From Epiperipatus broadwayi (lineage: Eukaryota; Onychophora; Udeonychophora; Euonychophora; Peripatidae): a stretch of 64,000 nt of DNA. Both the position numbers and the translations under genes were made by a program. Shown piece after piece: positions 1 to 12,839 of this stretch (within the stretch, counting starts at the first letter, position 1; each line of letters opens with the position of its first letter). The stretch spans positions 1,193,501 through 1,257,500 of the forward strand of contig JAQFVV010000204.1 in NCBI GenBank assembly GCA_028023455.1, read 5' to 3'. Below the pieces are notes generated by a model. It saw only the letters and a list, made by a program, of their open reading frames with translations. It did not search any database and was not told the DNA's origin.

Positions 1-2464
1 AATGCCCATTCATTCAGTCTGATATAAGAATTTCTCTTTCATCTGGCTTCCGACCATATATTGTAAATAAATCAATACTGATATTTAAAAAGGCTAAAAG
101 TTATTGATCTTAGTTCACAAATTAGTCAAGCCAACCTAAAGTTTCATACATTATTTTAAATAAAATATTACTAATTTAACAGAATGTAAATAATTTTTAA
201 TATTCTCATGTTCAACAAGAATATCCTGTGATAAGATTATAATCCTAACCATTGCATATTCAAGCATTAATAAACGTTATTTATGTGCTGTTGAATTTAC
301 TTATATATATATATATGAAAAATATTTATGTGCTGTTGAATTTACTTATATATATATATATGAAAAATAAGACATCTGAAAACAAACCCTAAGCCATCTT
401 TTGGAGCAAAAATTAATCTAAAAATCATTCTTATTTTGGGGAAACATGGTAGATGATATAGGTTAATTGCAAAGGATGAAAAATTCACAAAAAATATTTA
501 ATCAAAGCTTATATCACCAACAATAATAAAAAAGAAATAGTTTAGAAGCAGAAAAACTATTAAACTTCTGTTAAAATTAATATTTTTTGCTGTGTCAAAG
601 CTAACACACATTTCAACACAGCAGGAGGAATGAAAAAGTTAAATTATATTAAAAAGATTTTAAACAAATTTTATGCTTTTTAAGCAACAAAATTTATTGT
701 TAGCTGTTACGGTACTGAAAATAAATTGTAATTCATATTAGTATTGAATTTAGTTTTGACAATATCTAAAATAATAAGCAAAAAGCACCTTTAATAATTT
801 ATGAATTTTATTCCCTGATTTTAAATATTTTGAAGTAATTTGTCATTATATATTTACTAAAATTGTGATATTTTCTAGAATTTTAAGTTACTTACTTTTT
901 TATTATATATATAACCATTTATATAATTAATATAATACAGAGCAATATTGTATAAAAAGGTGTTGGCTGATGGTTTGTGAATCCAATATAGAAGCGAAAT
1001 CCGGGTTGATAAGGTTTATTAAACATAATATTTTTTAAAAAGTTGTCTTATTAAATAATTTTTTATTGAATTATTTTTAATATATTACGTTGCAAAGACA
1101 ATATTATGAATAAGTTTTAATTTAAAATTTAATCATTTTTGATATATATATATATTGTAATGGGCACACACGCCGTTACATTATTATTATTTTTAAAAAT
1201 TAGACATTAAAAGTTCGCAAATAAAAACTTTTTTTTAAGAATTAAAAATTGAAAATAAACAACATCTAAACTCATATATATATATATAAAATCGCACAGA
1301 TGAAAAAATATTAAATAAAACTTTATTAAAGAAAAAGTTTTAAAACTAAATTTTCAACCAAAACTTAAAAAGATTTAAAGATAAAAATATATCTTTAAGA
1401 ACGTACAAATTTAATTAATGCTATTGTGTAAAATGGAAATGATTATTTTAATTAGTTAAAAGTAAACTATCCCTTGGGCATCTCAAAATGTATAAGTAAA
1501 GATCAGATAGGAGAGAAGAAACAATAGAAACTAATAGCCAATAAAAGAAATCTCTCAGAAAACAGATTTCAACGAAAGGATCATCATTGTCATGACATAG
1601 TGTCCACTCAATCTGAAAGTTTACTATAAAAAAAAGTTTGGAAAAAAAAGAAAGAGATGTGAAAGAAGAGGTGCTATATGTGTTAGTGTGGAGAGAGTTA
1701 AAGGGGAAGGGATTGAAAAGATGCATTCTTCAATCACTTCAGTTTTTTTTAAAGAGAAAGAGAAATGACCAATTGTTTTCCCATATTGTGGACTATAGGA
1801 CATCTGGGCCCAGCAATAAAATACCAGCTACAATAAAGGACCAATGGCTAACTGCATACCGATCTCCTCAGGACTTTGTGGAAATTAACACCTTCCAAAT
1901 TACAAGCAATTAGAAACTATGGACTTTCTAAAACAGTAAGAACTATATAACTAATGAACATTTTCAAAACAGTAAGAACTTTCATTCCAAAACCTTTTCA
2001 GTATTTAATAGAAATAGAATCCTAACTGACCAATGTAAATTATTATTAATAATTAATTTTATTTGATGTATTTTTTAAGTCATTTCGATTAAGTTATTTG
2101 TTTCATTCTTTTATGTTTTTATTATGATTTTTTTTTTGTTAAACAACTTTTAATAAATGTTAAATTTAAGTTCCGGCATGAATGGCTGCATAGATTCATA
2201 AAGTTATGTTAGTTTAAGGGAGGGTAAATCTTAGGCTATTTGTTTCGTAGTTAAATTGAGTTAATTGATTGGATATATTGGTGTAATTAGTAAATGTAGT
2301 ATGAAGGTTCACTACGTGCATGATCACATGATACAGCACTCTTGGGAAAAATAAGTTCCATTTCATACTGACCATTGGAAGCAGACATATTCCCTACTTT
2401 ATGGATCACCCCCTTTGCCTATGGAATCGGATCGTAAGTCGGCAAAAAGGACCGCAATCCCTTC
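1..2464. other. AT-rich non-coding stretch
   Basis: No supportable gene. The stretch is very AT-rich with short TA runs near 304, 1143 and 1276. The part from about 1500 to 2464 is a little less AT-rich. It lies directly downstream of the candidate minus-strand terminal exon at 2465-2660, so it may hold that gene's 3' UTR. A minus-strand AATAAA (plus-strand TTTATT near 2057) would fit, but such hexamers are common by chance in this composition. Confidence 0.5.
278..367. repeat. 45-bp tandem duplication with TA core
   Basis: Two adjacent copies of about 45 bp, each reading TTATGTGCTGTTGAATTTAC, then a short TA run, then TGAAAAATA. The copies (278-322 and 323-367) look essentially identical, so the duplication is recent or maintained. 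Confidence 0.85.
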
Positions 2465-2660
2465 CTATGGAGTTTTTTTATTGTTCTTCTTGACAGACAG
2501 ATGTAAAATTTCTGTACTGGACAAGAGAATTTCTTCTCTATAACCATGCTGTTCAGATGTGCATTCCTGACAGTATGGTATTGTGCCCTCGTATTCATGC
2601 TGCATTGAATACATCGATGTATCAGATGGATTGATGTTGATTTGACTGCGAACTTTTGGC
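2465..2660 (-). CDS. Candidate terminal coding exon, unknown protein
   Basis: Read on the minus strand, a good acceptor (CTATCCCTTATTCAACCTTAG) is followed by about 64 open codons and a TAG at 2465-2467. The preferred frame starts with one leftover base, then P-K-V-R-S-Q, and has mixed charged and polar content (MYSMQHEYEG, IPYCQECTSEQ, a C-terminal KKNNKKTP), as in a cytoplasmic or secreted tail. Base composition is clearly richer in G and C than the flanks. A second frame is also open and runs about 15 codons further; it is rich in K, R, H and C and looks less natural, but I cannot exclude it. No family recognised and no upstream exon identified. It could also be a fragment of an old repeat. 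Confidence 0.35.
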
Positions 2661-2758
2661 CTAAGGTTGAATAAGGGATAGAATATTTTCAAGTGCAATC
2701 TATGTAGTCTATTCATACTCAACAATCTAATAAAATATTACATTCATCTGTGCAAACT

Positions 2759-2840
2759 TCTAAAATAAAAGTTAAAATATAAATTAAATTCTAAAATAAA
2801 AGTCAAAATGTAAGTTAAATTTTAAAGTAAAAGTGATACT
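2759..2840. repeat. 31-bp tandem repeat, about 2.5 copies
   Basis: A unit of about 31 bp (TAAAATAAAAGTTAAAATAT and so on) repeats at 2761, 2792 and, degenerate, at 2823. It lies just upstream, in the minus-strand sense, of the candidate exon's acceptor. Confidence 0.7.
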
Positions 2841-5800
2841 AAAATGATTCTAAATCTTATATATGTTTAATAAATGTGTGTGTGTGCTATTACTGGCAGT
2901 GGCTTTTTTATTTTTTTAATATTGAAAAATATTTTAATAAGAATTTATATTTTATAATTTTCTGCATCTCCCTGAATTAGTGACATGGGCTGATGGTCAG
3001 CATTAAAATATATATGTAAAATTTGAATCTTAACTTATGTATCTGCCTACTATATAAATTTTCCATGTTCAAATAACATGGTGGCACCCTGTAGTGCAGA
3101 TAGAGTAAGACTCAATGATCACTCCGATGATTATAATATATATTTAAAAAAAGGATATTAAAAAGAAGGATGGTTGCTTTTGTAATAAAACAGAAATATT
3201 GATTTCAATATTTGATTTTTTTTCATTTCTATATAATATTATTATTTATAATATGGCAGCAATGACTGTTATAATATAATTGTAACAATAAAAAAATATA
3301 CTGCAATTTCAGTATTACAACTAATCCTAATCAGTCATAAAGTATATTTACACTTTCGTTGTTAATTTATATTAAGTAATAAATAATATACTAAAAAAAT
3401 TGTTTTCTGTTGGCTAACAACTGTTTGTATGACAAAGTGATATATAACTACATATCCAAGTGAATGGTGTTGATGTGAGTTTATAATTGCTTTCTTACAG
3501 TCATTTAATGAACTCTGGTACTTATGTGACTACATACAATATGATTCAACAAAACATATAATTTATCTTTAAAATGCCCACCCTTTTATTATGTTTTACT
3601 GAAAATGAAATCATCACTAGTTCTTTAGTTTTGCACAATTTTATTCAATAAATTTAGTTTTAATAATGTATTTATTTTACTTAAACACTGCCACATTCTA
3701 AGACAAGAGAAAGAAAAATTGTGATGAAGGAACAAAATGCTAAAAATAAAAAATAAAAACAGTAATTGAATTTCTTTTGTATTAAAATTACATTTTTTTT
3801 TGCATTTTTATAGCAAAGTAATTAATATTGCCAATAATATAATATAAAAACACATTACAATAAAATTTACAAAAAATAATATTCATTGTTTATGGGTGAA
3901 GTTAAAAAAGACAATTGAAAAAAATTAGAAATTTACTTGAAAGTTAACATCAAGCCTTTTTAAAAATTATGAAAGACTATTTAATGTTCCAAAAAAATAC
4001 TGTATATATACTAATTAAGATGAAAAATATCTGCAAATAAAAAGTTAGTAGAAAATATTCTATGCTATTTCAATAGAATCTATTTATGCAAACAATTATT
4101 TTCATGTACAAAATATCAAAACAATCCACAAATAAAAATGAACTTTGATATCAATCATTCTATTCTAATGAAATATATATATATATATGCTCTCAATCTT
4201 TGTTTCAAAATTTTGACATTAAAATAAAAAATTAAATTACTAAAATTAAATTATTATAATTTTTTTATAATTTTTATTATGGTTCTAATAAAATATTAAA
4301 ATATTCTTTATTTTTTGAGTTGTCATATTTATTATACTATTTTAATATGTCTTATAATGATTTAAATTTATTTTATTTTGTTAATTTTTTTAGTTTATTT
4401 ATATACTTTTTTTTATTCATTTCAATTCTTATTAATGCATTTTTTTTTAAATTAAAAACATTTTTGTGGCCCACTTGAGATACACTTTTATGGAAAATGA
4501 TTCTATCCAAATTGAGTTAACACTCTAGCCTTACAGAAATATTATAAAAGAAAACATTAAATGTCCTTTATTAGTTCATTATAAAAAACAAAATAGGAAT
4601 ATTGTATACAATAATCAAATTCTATTGTATATATATATGTGTGTGTATACTGCCTGCTTTTGGATAGAGAATTTAACAAACGTATGTATGTATGTATATA
4701 TATATGATGTAAAGAATCTATACTGCCATGCCCTTATTTAATAGCCTGCAGATTTGGGTGGCATTTGTAATGGAATATGAAATTAACTTAGACAAAATTC
4801 ATTTTCTTACCATTCTTCTTTGGGTCAGCCATTCACAATGGATCAGTTGGTTTAAATCAATTACCAATAATCATGTAAACAGTTTTATACACCAATTGGA
4901 CAAACCACTCTACAACTAACCATTTTACTCTCTATTCTATTCTTTCTTATATATCAGGTTACCACTAGGCTATCTAAACCTAGATAACATTACATTGTAT
5001 ACTTACTTATATTCATATGGTTTGAACTTTAGTTGGTACATTATTTATAATAGTATGTAGGATTTTCCATTTTATAACAATATCATTTGCACTTGTATTA
5101 ATGGTAAAACATCCTTATTATTCTCCAGTGCAAATAAATTATTAGATAAACTGTTATATAACCATATTTGATTATTCAACATTATAAATCTTTAGAGCTC
5201 ATATTTAACAATATTATAAGTTTTACTAGCCCACATTTAATACTATAGATTAGTGATGGCAATTCATTAAATCTTTAGTGATCTCCGATAGTAGTCATAT
5301 CTCTTATGATGGCTCACAAATAACAAAGTGTGAACCATTATTTATATATGGCCATTTATTATATTTATTTAGACTATTTATTAATTAATAAAATGATGGT
5401 GTGTGATGATGACTAAACTAACCTCATGAGATAATAATTAACTCTAAAAAATATATAAACTTGTTTTCATAAAACAAATTAAATTTTATTATTGGTTGAT
5501 CATCAATACACAAATAGAAATTTTACACAATTAATAATAAAAATTAGTTACATTCCAATAATAATAACCAAAGTTCTTCCCTCTTTTCCTTAATGAAACT
5601 TAAACTCAATGACAATATCATATAGCGTGATATGTGTATGTTCATATCTCTAGTGGATGAATAGAAATCTCATGTCATAGAAACATTTTAATTTTGGAAT
5701 AAACACTCGATACATGCACATACTCACGTATTGCATATAACATACATTTTTATGCCACGATTTTAAAAATAACAATAATTGAGAAATAGATAAAGAAAAG

Positions 5801-7555
5801 TTAGTAGAGATTATAAAGTTAAGAATATGTAAAGAAATCTGTTTCATATTATTTATCTCAATTTCCATTAAGCTAGGTTACTAACTACTTTAAAATCTCT
5901 CTCTCATTATATCAAATTTCTACCCTTATTGATTTGTACATTTATACTCAACATGTATTCATGTAGGCATATTTATATTATTAGGTGTGTGTGTGTGTGT
6001 GTGTATGAATGTCATTTTCGATTATCAACAAATTTTGTATTTAACCTTTATATATAATCTGAATAGACATATTTTTCATGATATCTCAATTAATACCTAA
6101 TAAAAACATTTGATAAAAAAACAATACATATATAAATGGTTACATGTATTGATAATAAGTCAATACTCATCATTATTGAAAAATCTTTTCTGATAATTAA
6201 TTCTTATTTTAATACTTAGAGAGAAATAAATGAATTTATTTAAGAGAAAATTGTTAATAATCATTGAGAAAACAAAAATAAAACTAACATTACCAAGCTT
6301 CTTTTATTTCCAATGTAGAGCCCATTTAATGAGTTTAATAAATTTTATTTTTGAAGTCAGCTTGTTTAAGGTAAAAATTTGAATTCAGCAACATAACATT
6401 ATTGAAGCATGTGTAGATATATCAATTACAGCAGTTCTCTGAAAGAGTTCCATTTTAAGTTTAGGCTTGTAATTCTTCTGTTTAACTGCGATGATGATGA
6501 TGCTGTGAAATAAATTGTTTTCTTAGGACCATTTTAGTATTGGCATGGTTTCTTCATTTCTTTTTTTTTTTCTGCTCTGGATATAATTATTTCTATAGAC
6601 AAATGGATATTTTCTGCTTTTAATTTAATTTTAGCATTTTTACTTTGTACTTTTATTTTGATTTGCATTCAGCAATGGCATAGGTAAAGCAATAGTAGGA
6701 TTCAAAATTTTCTTCAGACTTTGGAGATCAGCCATGGGATGCTATTTGTTAATTTCCTTTTTAGATTTAATTTTTCCAATGTGCATAGAGTTTTTTGGAT
6801 CGGTTAATAGAACTATTCAAATAAAATATATTTTACCCCCCCCATACTGCTGTAAAATCCTACAAAATATGTATATAACAAATGAAGCATTGATTCCAAG
6901 AGGCAATAAGACTTATTAAGCCAAACTGTCTTATTTTTCAGACTATATATGTGCTGAATTTTTGATGACATCACAGGACTCCTGGTTATTCCTAAAATAT
7001 ACTTTATCAGTGCAGCTGTAATACTGATATTTTTAATCCTTATACTTTTCTCACAATTTGTTATGTGGTGTGTCCAAAATGATCTGTGGTCTCTTTAATC
7101 TTTATCCTATTTTCTGGATGGTCTAAGGTGATCAATAGTTTTTCTTAATTTTAAACTGGTTACTAATGTTTTTTTTTTTTCAATTCCAATTTTCTCACAC
7201 CACAGTTAGGTTTAAAATTGAGTTTATCTCTCTCAAATCTTTTTTTAACACTAGATTGAAATTTTTCTCTCTCAGTTTTAACACCTTTTTTTTAATAAAT
7301 AAAAAAAAGATTGGATGTAAATAATATATTAGAAAAAACAACTTATTACAAAGAAAATATGAAATTATTTACAAAAACCTTTTTCAATATATATATATAC
7401 ACACACAAGTTTTAGTATTTGTACACACATGCACATATACACATATATTTATGCACATAAAACTTGATTCTATAAAGTAATCTAAATGATTTGAAAGGCT
7501 ACAGATTATTAATATTACTTTTATTAGAATTATAGAATAAATTAGTAATGACAAG
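2841..7555. other. AT-rich non-coding stretch
   Basis: I see no supportable gene or named element. It holds short TA or TATG microsatellites (about 4170-4187, 4628-4650, 4683-4705), a GT run near 5985-6004 and a TA/CA run near 7388-7407. Short open frames here lack splice signals and have unremarkable composition. Confidence 0.5.
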
Positions 7556-7557
7556 TA

Positions 7558-9674
7558 CACCTGGGTCTCTTTTTGTGTGGATTTTTAATGCAATTTTGAA
7601 ATTATATAATTCATGTTTCTTCTTAATATCTTTTTATGTGGTTTTCTTCAAAGCAATAAACAAGTTCATATATCACTATATTTATTAGATATCAAGAAAT
7701 ATAAATTATTAATAATTTATTTTGACTTGAAATACTTTATTTTCAAAAATATAATGTTATATTAGCAGCTTACATGAAACAATCTACTTATATTTATGAG
7801 TATAAAATATCACAATTTTGCAATAAATATTCAAAAATTTTAAACCTTTAAAACATATTTTGTTAGATATAACAGAAATAAATAAATAGTCATTCAGACT
7901 TTTAAAAATAATCAGAAATAATGAAGATTTTATTGATTTTGTAAAGTGAAAATAATCTTTCTAAAAATGATGATGTGTAATCTTTCTGCTTTAATTACAA
8001 TCTCATTTTTTAAATATTTATAGAAACAAAATGTGAACATTTAAAATTTATTTTAGTAGTAAATAAAAATATCTATCAAATGAAGGCAAATTTATTATTT
8101 TCTGATAAATAGTAATCATTTAATCATATATTTTATGTTGATGTGTAAGGCAAAGAAAAACATCAGAAAATGATGAAATCTGAGTTTTCTGCAATGTGGA
8201 AGGGTTAATGACATGAATTATGAATGAGCTCTTAAATTCCACTGAGAACTAAATAGTTGTATGTCTGGATATCACAAGCTTCATAAACAATTAGTAAAAT
8301 TATCATCTCAAAGTTTAATCACTGATTCCATTGTTGATAGAAAACCATTAACACAAGACAAGACTGAAGTTGGTGCTAGTTATACTTCCTCTTGTGACAA
8401 ATTGATTTCTTTTCAGCTCACAAACAAACGCACATATTGTCAAATAGCAATAATGATTAAAATATGTATACAAAATGTAAAATAAATTACACATAAAAAT
8501 ATATTTTTCTGAATAAAATTAAATAGTTAACCCTACCGAAATATGCTATTTTTTTTATATTTCTGATGTTTTTCTTTGTCACACACATCAATGTAAAATA
8601 TATGATAAAATGATTATTACTTATCAGAAAATAATAAAATTGACTTCATTTGATAGTTATTTTTATTTACTACTGAAATAAGTTTAAATGTTCACATTTT
8701 GTGTCTGCAAATAATAAAAAATGAAATTGTATTCAAAACAAAGAGTTTATCCATCATCATTTCTAGAAAGATTATTTTCATTTTACAAAATCAATGAAAT
8801 ATTTGTTGTTTTTTTTATTATTTTTAAACATCCAAATAAATATTTATTTCTCTTATATCTAATGAATTATGCTTTAAAAGTTTAAATTATTTGAATATTT
8901 ATTGCAAAATTGTGATTTTTCTTACTCATAAATATAAAGTAGATTGTTTACATCAAAGCTAGTCTTGTAAATTTCTTCAGGCCATATTTACATTAACTTC
9001 TAATATAACATCATATTTCTGAAAATAAAGTATTTGAAGTCAAAATAAGTTATTAATAATTTATATATTTTGATATCTAATAAATATAGTGTAAATTTTT
9101 TTTTAAATATCTAAAACAATAATATATTAGCAAATAAACATGTTTTTGCATCATTGGAACTACAGTGTCATAAAACACTGAATTTTTTACAGCCTTGGAA
9201 ATAGACAATAGTTTGAACATGTCAAGGTGGGGCTTATGTCTATTGTAAAAGTGGAAATGTTGAATTTGTTGTCTTTTAGTGCAAATTTTTCAGGCAAATA
9301 ATTTATTATAATAAAGTATACTGATTTATATGCATTTTAATGTATAACCCCTTACAAAAAAATTCACCAGCAGGCAAATTGGCTAAAAGGCAATTTTCTA
9401 TTATCTGGCAATAGATTAAGGTTAATAAAAAAAGTAGAAAAAGTTTTTCTTGTATCAATTTTTTTTTCAAATATTTGAAATGTTTTATTAGTCATACTTT
9501 ATTTTTTATGCAATTTTTAAAGTAATTTTATCTTCTTGCTTTGGTTTTATGCAATTTTTGAAAATTATGGAACATATCCCCTATTTTTCAAGGTAAGTTA
9601 AGTCTATTTTTGTGTGATTTTTTTATATGTGTATTCTATGGAACCTATCTACCACATAAAAAGAGACCCAGGTG
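7558..9674. mobile_element. Long inverted-repeat (foldback/MITE-like) element
   Basis: The two halves are reverse complements. The left arm (7558 to about 8212) matches the right arm (about 8526-9100, plus the terminal piece 9652-9674), by eye at roughly four matches in five. The ends are near-perfect inverted repeats, CACCTGGGTCTCTTTTT on the left and its complement on the right, each preceded or followed by TA, which would suit a TA target-site duplication of the Tc1/mariner type. The right arm carries about 550 bp of extra sequence (about 9101-9651) and a further insertion of about 45 bp near 8960. The central spacer (about 8213-8525) has a 74-codon open frame with no recognisable domain. 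No transposase is visible, so the element would be non-autonomous. A plain inverted duplication is the alternative. Confidence 0.7.
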
Positions 9675-9927
9675 TATATAAAAATATATTATTTATGCAG
9701 AAAGAATATTATAATTTGTTAGATATACATTAAATATAGAAAGTTACTAAGTAAACTTAGAAAAATAATATGGTATGGAATTTTTTTCTGCAGACAAGTA
9801 TTTATTTATGCTTAATATATTTAATTCTTAAATATACGTATTAAACTATTCAAAATGTATATGTTGGCCTTTTTCAATAAAAAAATATTTCTCCCACTTT
9901 CCTTCTGAAGTCTGTGAGTTTTGTAAT

Positions 9928-10076
<149 letters not shown>

Positions 10077-10080
10077 TAAT

Positions 10081-12750
10081 GTTGAAATTGTACTGGATGT
10101 GAATATTGCTATGGCTTTATAATTCTTGTATATTTTTCCAGTTTGCCTTAGAATGGATATTTTTATGTAAGTTGAATTTTTGAACAGGTTATGGTTTAGA
10201 AGATTATTAATGAAAAATTGTTTAGTCTGCCATTATAATTTAAATTTAGATTATTTAATATTATCACATTTAACCGCTTCACTGTGGATTAATTTTATTG
10301 GCCGACTGAGGTAAAACTCTAAACTTCTAATTGGTCAACTCACAAACTAAAGTATCAAAATATATTCATATTTTAATATTATAATCACTTTAGTTTTGTT
10401 TGTAAAAAGTATATTAATAATTTGTCAAGTTAGAAAAGTGAACAAAAGTTTTTTTCAAAAATAAATGTTTATTTATAATTATAAAAATATTTGATAGTGG
10501 AAAATTTAAAATGAACATTACTCACCAACCATAAAGTGTTGCTGACATTGTTGTGACATCAGTGATTTTTTACGGTGCTCAAAAATAAATAATTTTTGCT
10601 AAACTCTTAACTATTTTTCTAAAATAATTTTATTTTTAGCATATTTTATCAAAATAATTTATAATCTGTCAAAAAATACTTTTAAAATGGTCTAAAACAT
10701 TTGTTTATCATTTTCAAAATGAAATAAAAAGAAATCGTAACTCTTCAGTTGTCGAAATGTAACAGCCAATAAGATTCAAGAAGGGACCACCTACTTCTTT
10801 TTTTAGATCTTTAATGACAGTTTTATTGATTTTTTACTTGTAAAATAATTCAAGAGAGAGCAGCATCTTACAGAACTTTTTTTTAACCTTTAAAAAAATG
10901 CAAAAACATAATTTTACTGTAAAAATTACGGGAAATAGACTATTAACAGCAGAATCTCGAGTTAGCTTGAACTTTGCAGTTAGATTATTTAAATATTGTA
11001 TTTGTTTGTGACTGATTTATGCATCTGGATATAATTTTAGACAAATTACCAAAGATAGAAATATGTTTTCTTAGTCTTTGACAAGCAATTTAAACAAGTA
11101 ACTTCAAGTCATGCTAAATTATTAGTATCATTATTATTTATAATTTATATATATATAATTTACAAATTAATATTGAAAATTTATAACCAATAGATTTTTA
11201 CTTCATTATTTTCTATAATTTAATAAATTACAATAATTAAAATTAAACATTTGAAAAACATTTTTCTAAGACTTAATTTATTTCACAATATCAAATAGAA
11301 ATCAAATCACATCAATCAGTAATATGACAATTCTTTTAGATAAAATAATTATATTAATGTAAAATTATATCCACAATCTTTAAAAATATATAAAAATAAG
11401 TTGAAACAAATACATTATAATTAGCATTTGCTTTTTCATTTATAACAACAGCAATAAACTAAACTAAACTACTGCCAGAAGTAAACAATTGGGTGATTAT
11501 CATTCCATTTCTTAACGTTTGACTATTGGTTTAAGCATAGCCATAGTTACTTTTCATATTATATGTTTAATATGCAGTTCTGTAGTTGTAGTTTTTTTTA
11601 TCTTATATGTATTTGCTAAAATCATTACCGTCAATAAATACAAAAATAAATGTTAATTATTTTTACTATTTTAGGAATTATTAAATTTTATTTGACCTTG
11701 GAGACAGTTTTTCAAGGGAATAATATATTTAGAAAATCTTTTATATTGACAAAACAGTCGAATATAGTATTTAGATAACTATGTAGGGGAGACATTGCAT
11801 ATTTTTTTAATGTTTTCAATCGAATGTGTGAAATACAAACAAGAGAGAATATTATTATAAGTTTTATATGTGTATATAATTAGTTTATAGATGTTCTTGA
11901 AAAATATCTATAACTAATCAAATCTTCTATATTTTCCATGTATTTTTTTAAACTTTATTGCAAATTCTGAGCAAGCGTATTTCAATATAACGTGTATAAC
12001 ATATAATTAACATCTTTTAAATATAAAACAGTAACAATATATTTTAATATGTTTTTTTTTTAAATTATGCAATATAATATTTTGTTTCATAATTAAACGA
12101 ATGAAAAAGATTTTGCGAAAAAAAACTCTTTTAATATATATATATCATTAGATTAAATATTAACTTTCACAATTATACTTTTTTAAAAAAAAAAAAAATA
12201 CATTGTTTTTATGATTAATTATTATTATGTTGCTCACCAACAATTATCTAAAAAGAAAACTTTTTTTTAAAGGATGATTATTTATTCAATATTAAAGTAC
12301 ACGAATGAATTGTTTTACTTTAAAAAAACTTTAATGTTGCATAATTTTTAACATTCATTTTTCAAAAATCAGTATAGCGTAAAGTTCATTGAATCTTCAA
12401 AGTTTTATTTAATATTTTAAAAACACACATATGCAAAAAGGTATTAAATAATAATAGGTAAAAATAACAATATTTTATTTATATAATCTTTTATTCATCT
12501 ATAAAATTTGCTTTATTATGGATATTTCTAAATTATAAAATAAAATCTGCTGATGAAAATAATCCATTTTCAAAACTTCAGCTGTATATTGAAGATAATT
12601 TTCAATCCAAATTCTGATAAAATCCTTACAGATTTAAAATTGATTATGTTACCTAAGGTAAAATTAAATATGTAGTGTAGTATTTAAAGTTATGAATATT
12701 AATTAATTGTAATGTTTTTAAATGAGTTAACAATTTTATAATCTGCATTG
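10081..12750. other. AT-rich non-coding stretch
   Basis: No supportable gene. One minus-strand donor-like GTGAGTAAT follows a short open stretch at about 10528-10580, but the acceptor is weak and the exon was rejected. Short TA runs occur near 11146 and 12135 and a poly-A run near 12185. Confidence 0.45.
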
Positions 12751-12754
12751 TTTG

Positions 12755-12835
12755 GCGGTTTTATGCAGTTGGTAGAGCTTGGATCGGAGATCCCAGGATC
12801 GATTCTGGTATTCAAACTTCTTATAAACGCCTGAG
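12755..12835 (+). repeat. tRNA-derived SINE head
   Basis: A Pol III A-box-like stretch TTATGCAGTTGGTAGAGC (12761-12778) is followed about 34 bases later by a B-box-like GGATCGATTCT (12796-12806). This is the spacing and order of a tRNA internal promoter (compare TGGCGCAGTTGG and GGTTCGATTCC). The rest does not fold into an intact tRNA, so I read it as a decayed tRNA-derived SINE. An ATAA run follows near 12870. Confidence 0.6.
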
Positions 12836-12839
12836 CAAT

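Noticed and set aside
2337-2433. Plus-strand open stretch ending at ATC/GTAAGT
   Set aside because: The donor is strong but the only usable acceptor has no pyrimidine tract, and the stretch lies where the minus-strand candidate's 3' UTR would be.
10528-10580. Minus-strand exon-like stretch ending at GTGAGTAAT
   Set aside because: Good donor but poor acceptor, and its phase does not match the candidate exon at 2465-2660.
12755-12835. Functional tRNA gene
   Set aside because: A and B boxes are present, but the sequence does not form an acceptor stem or anticodon arm.
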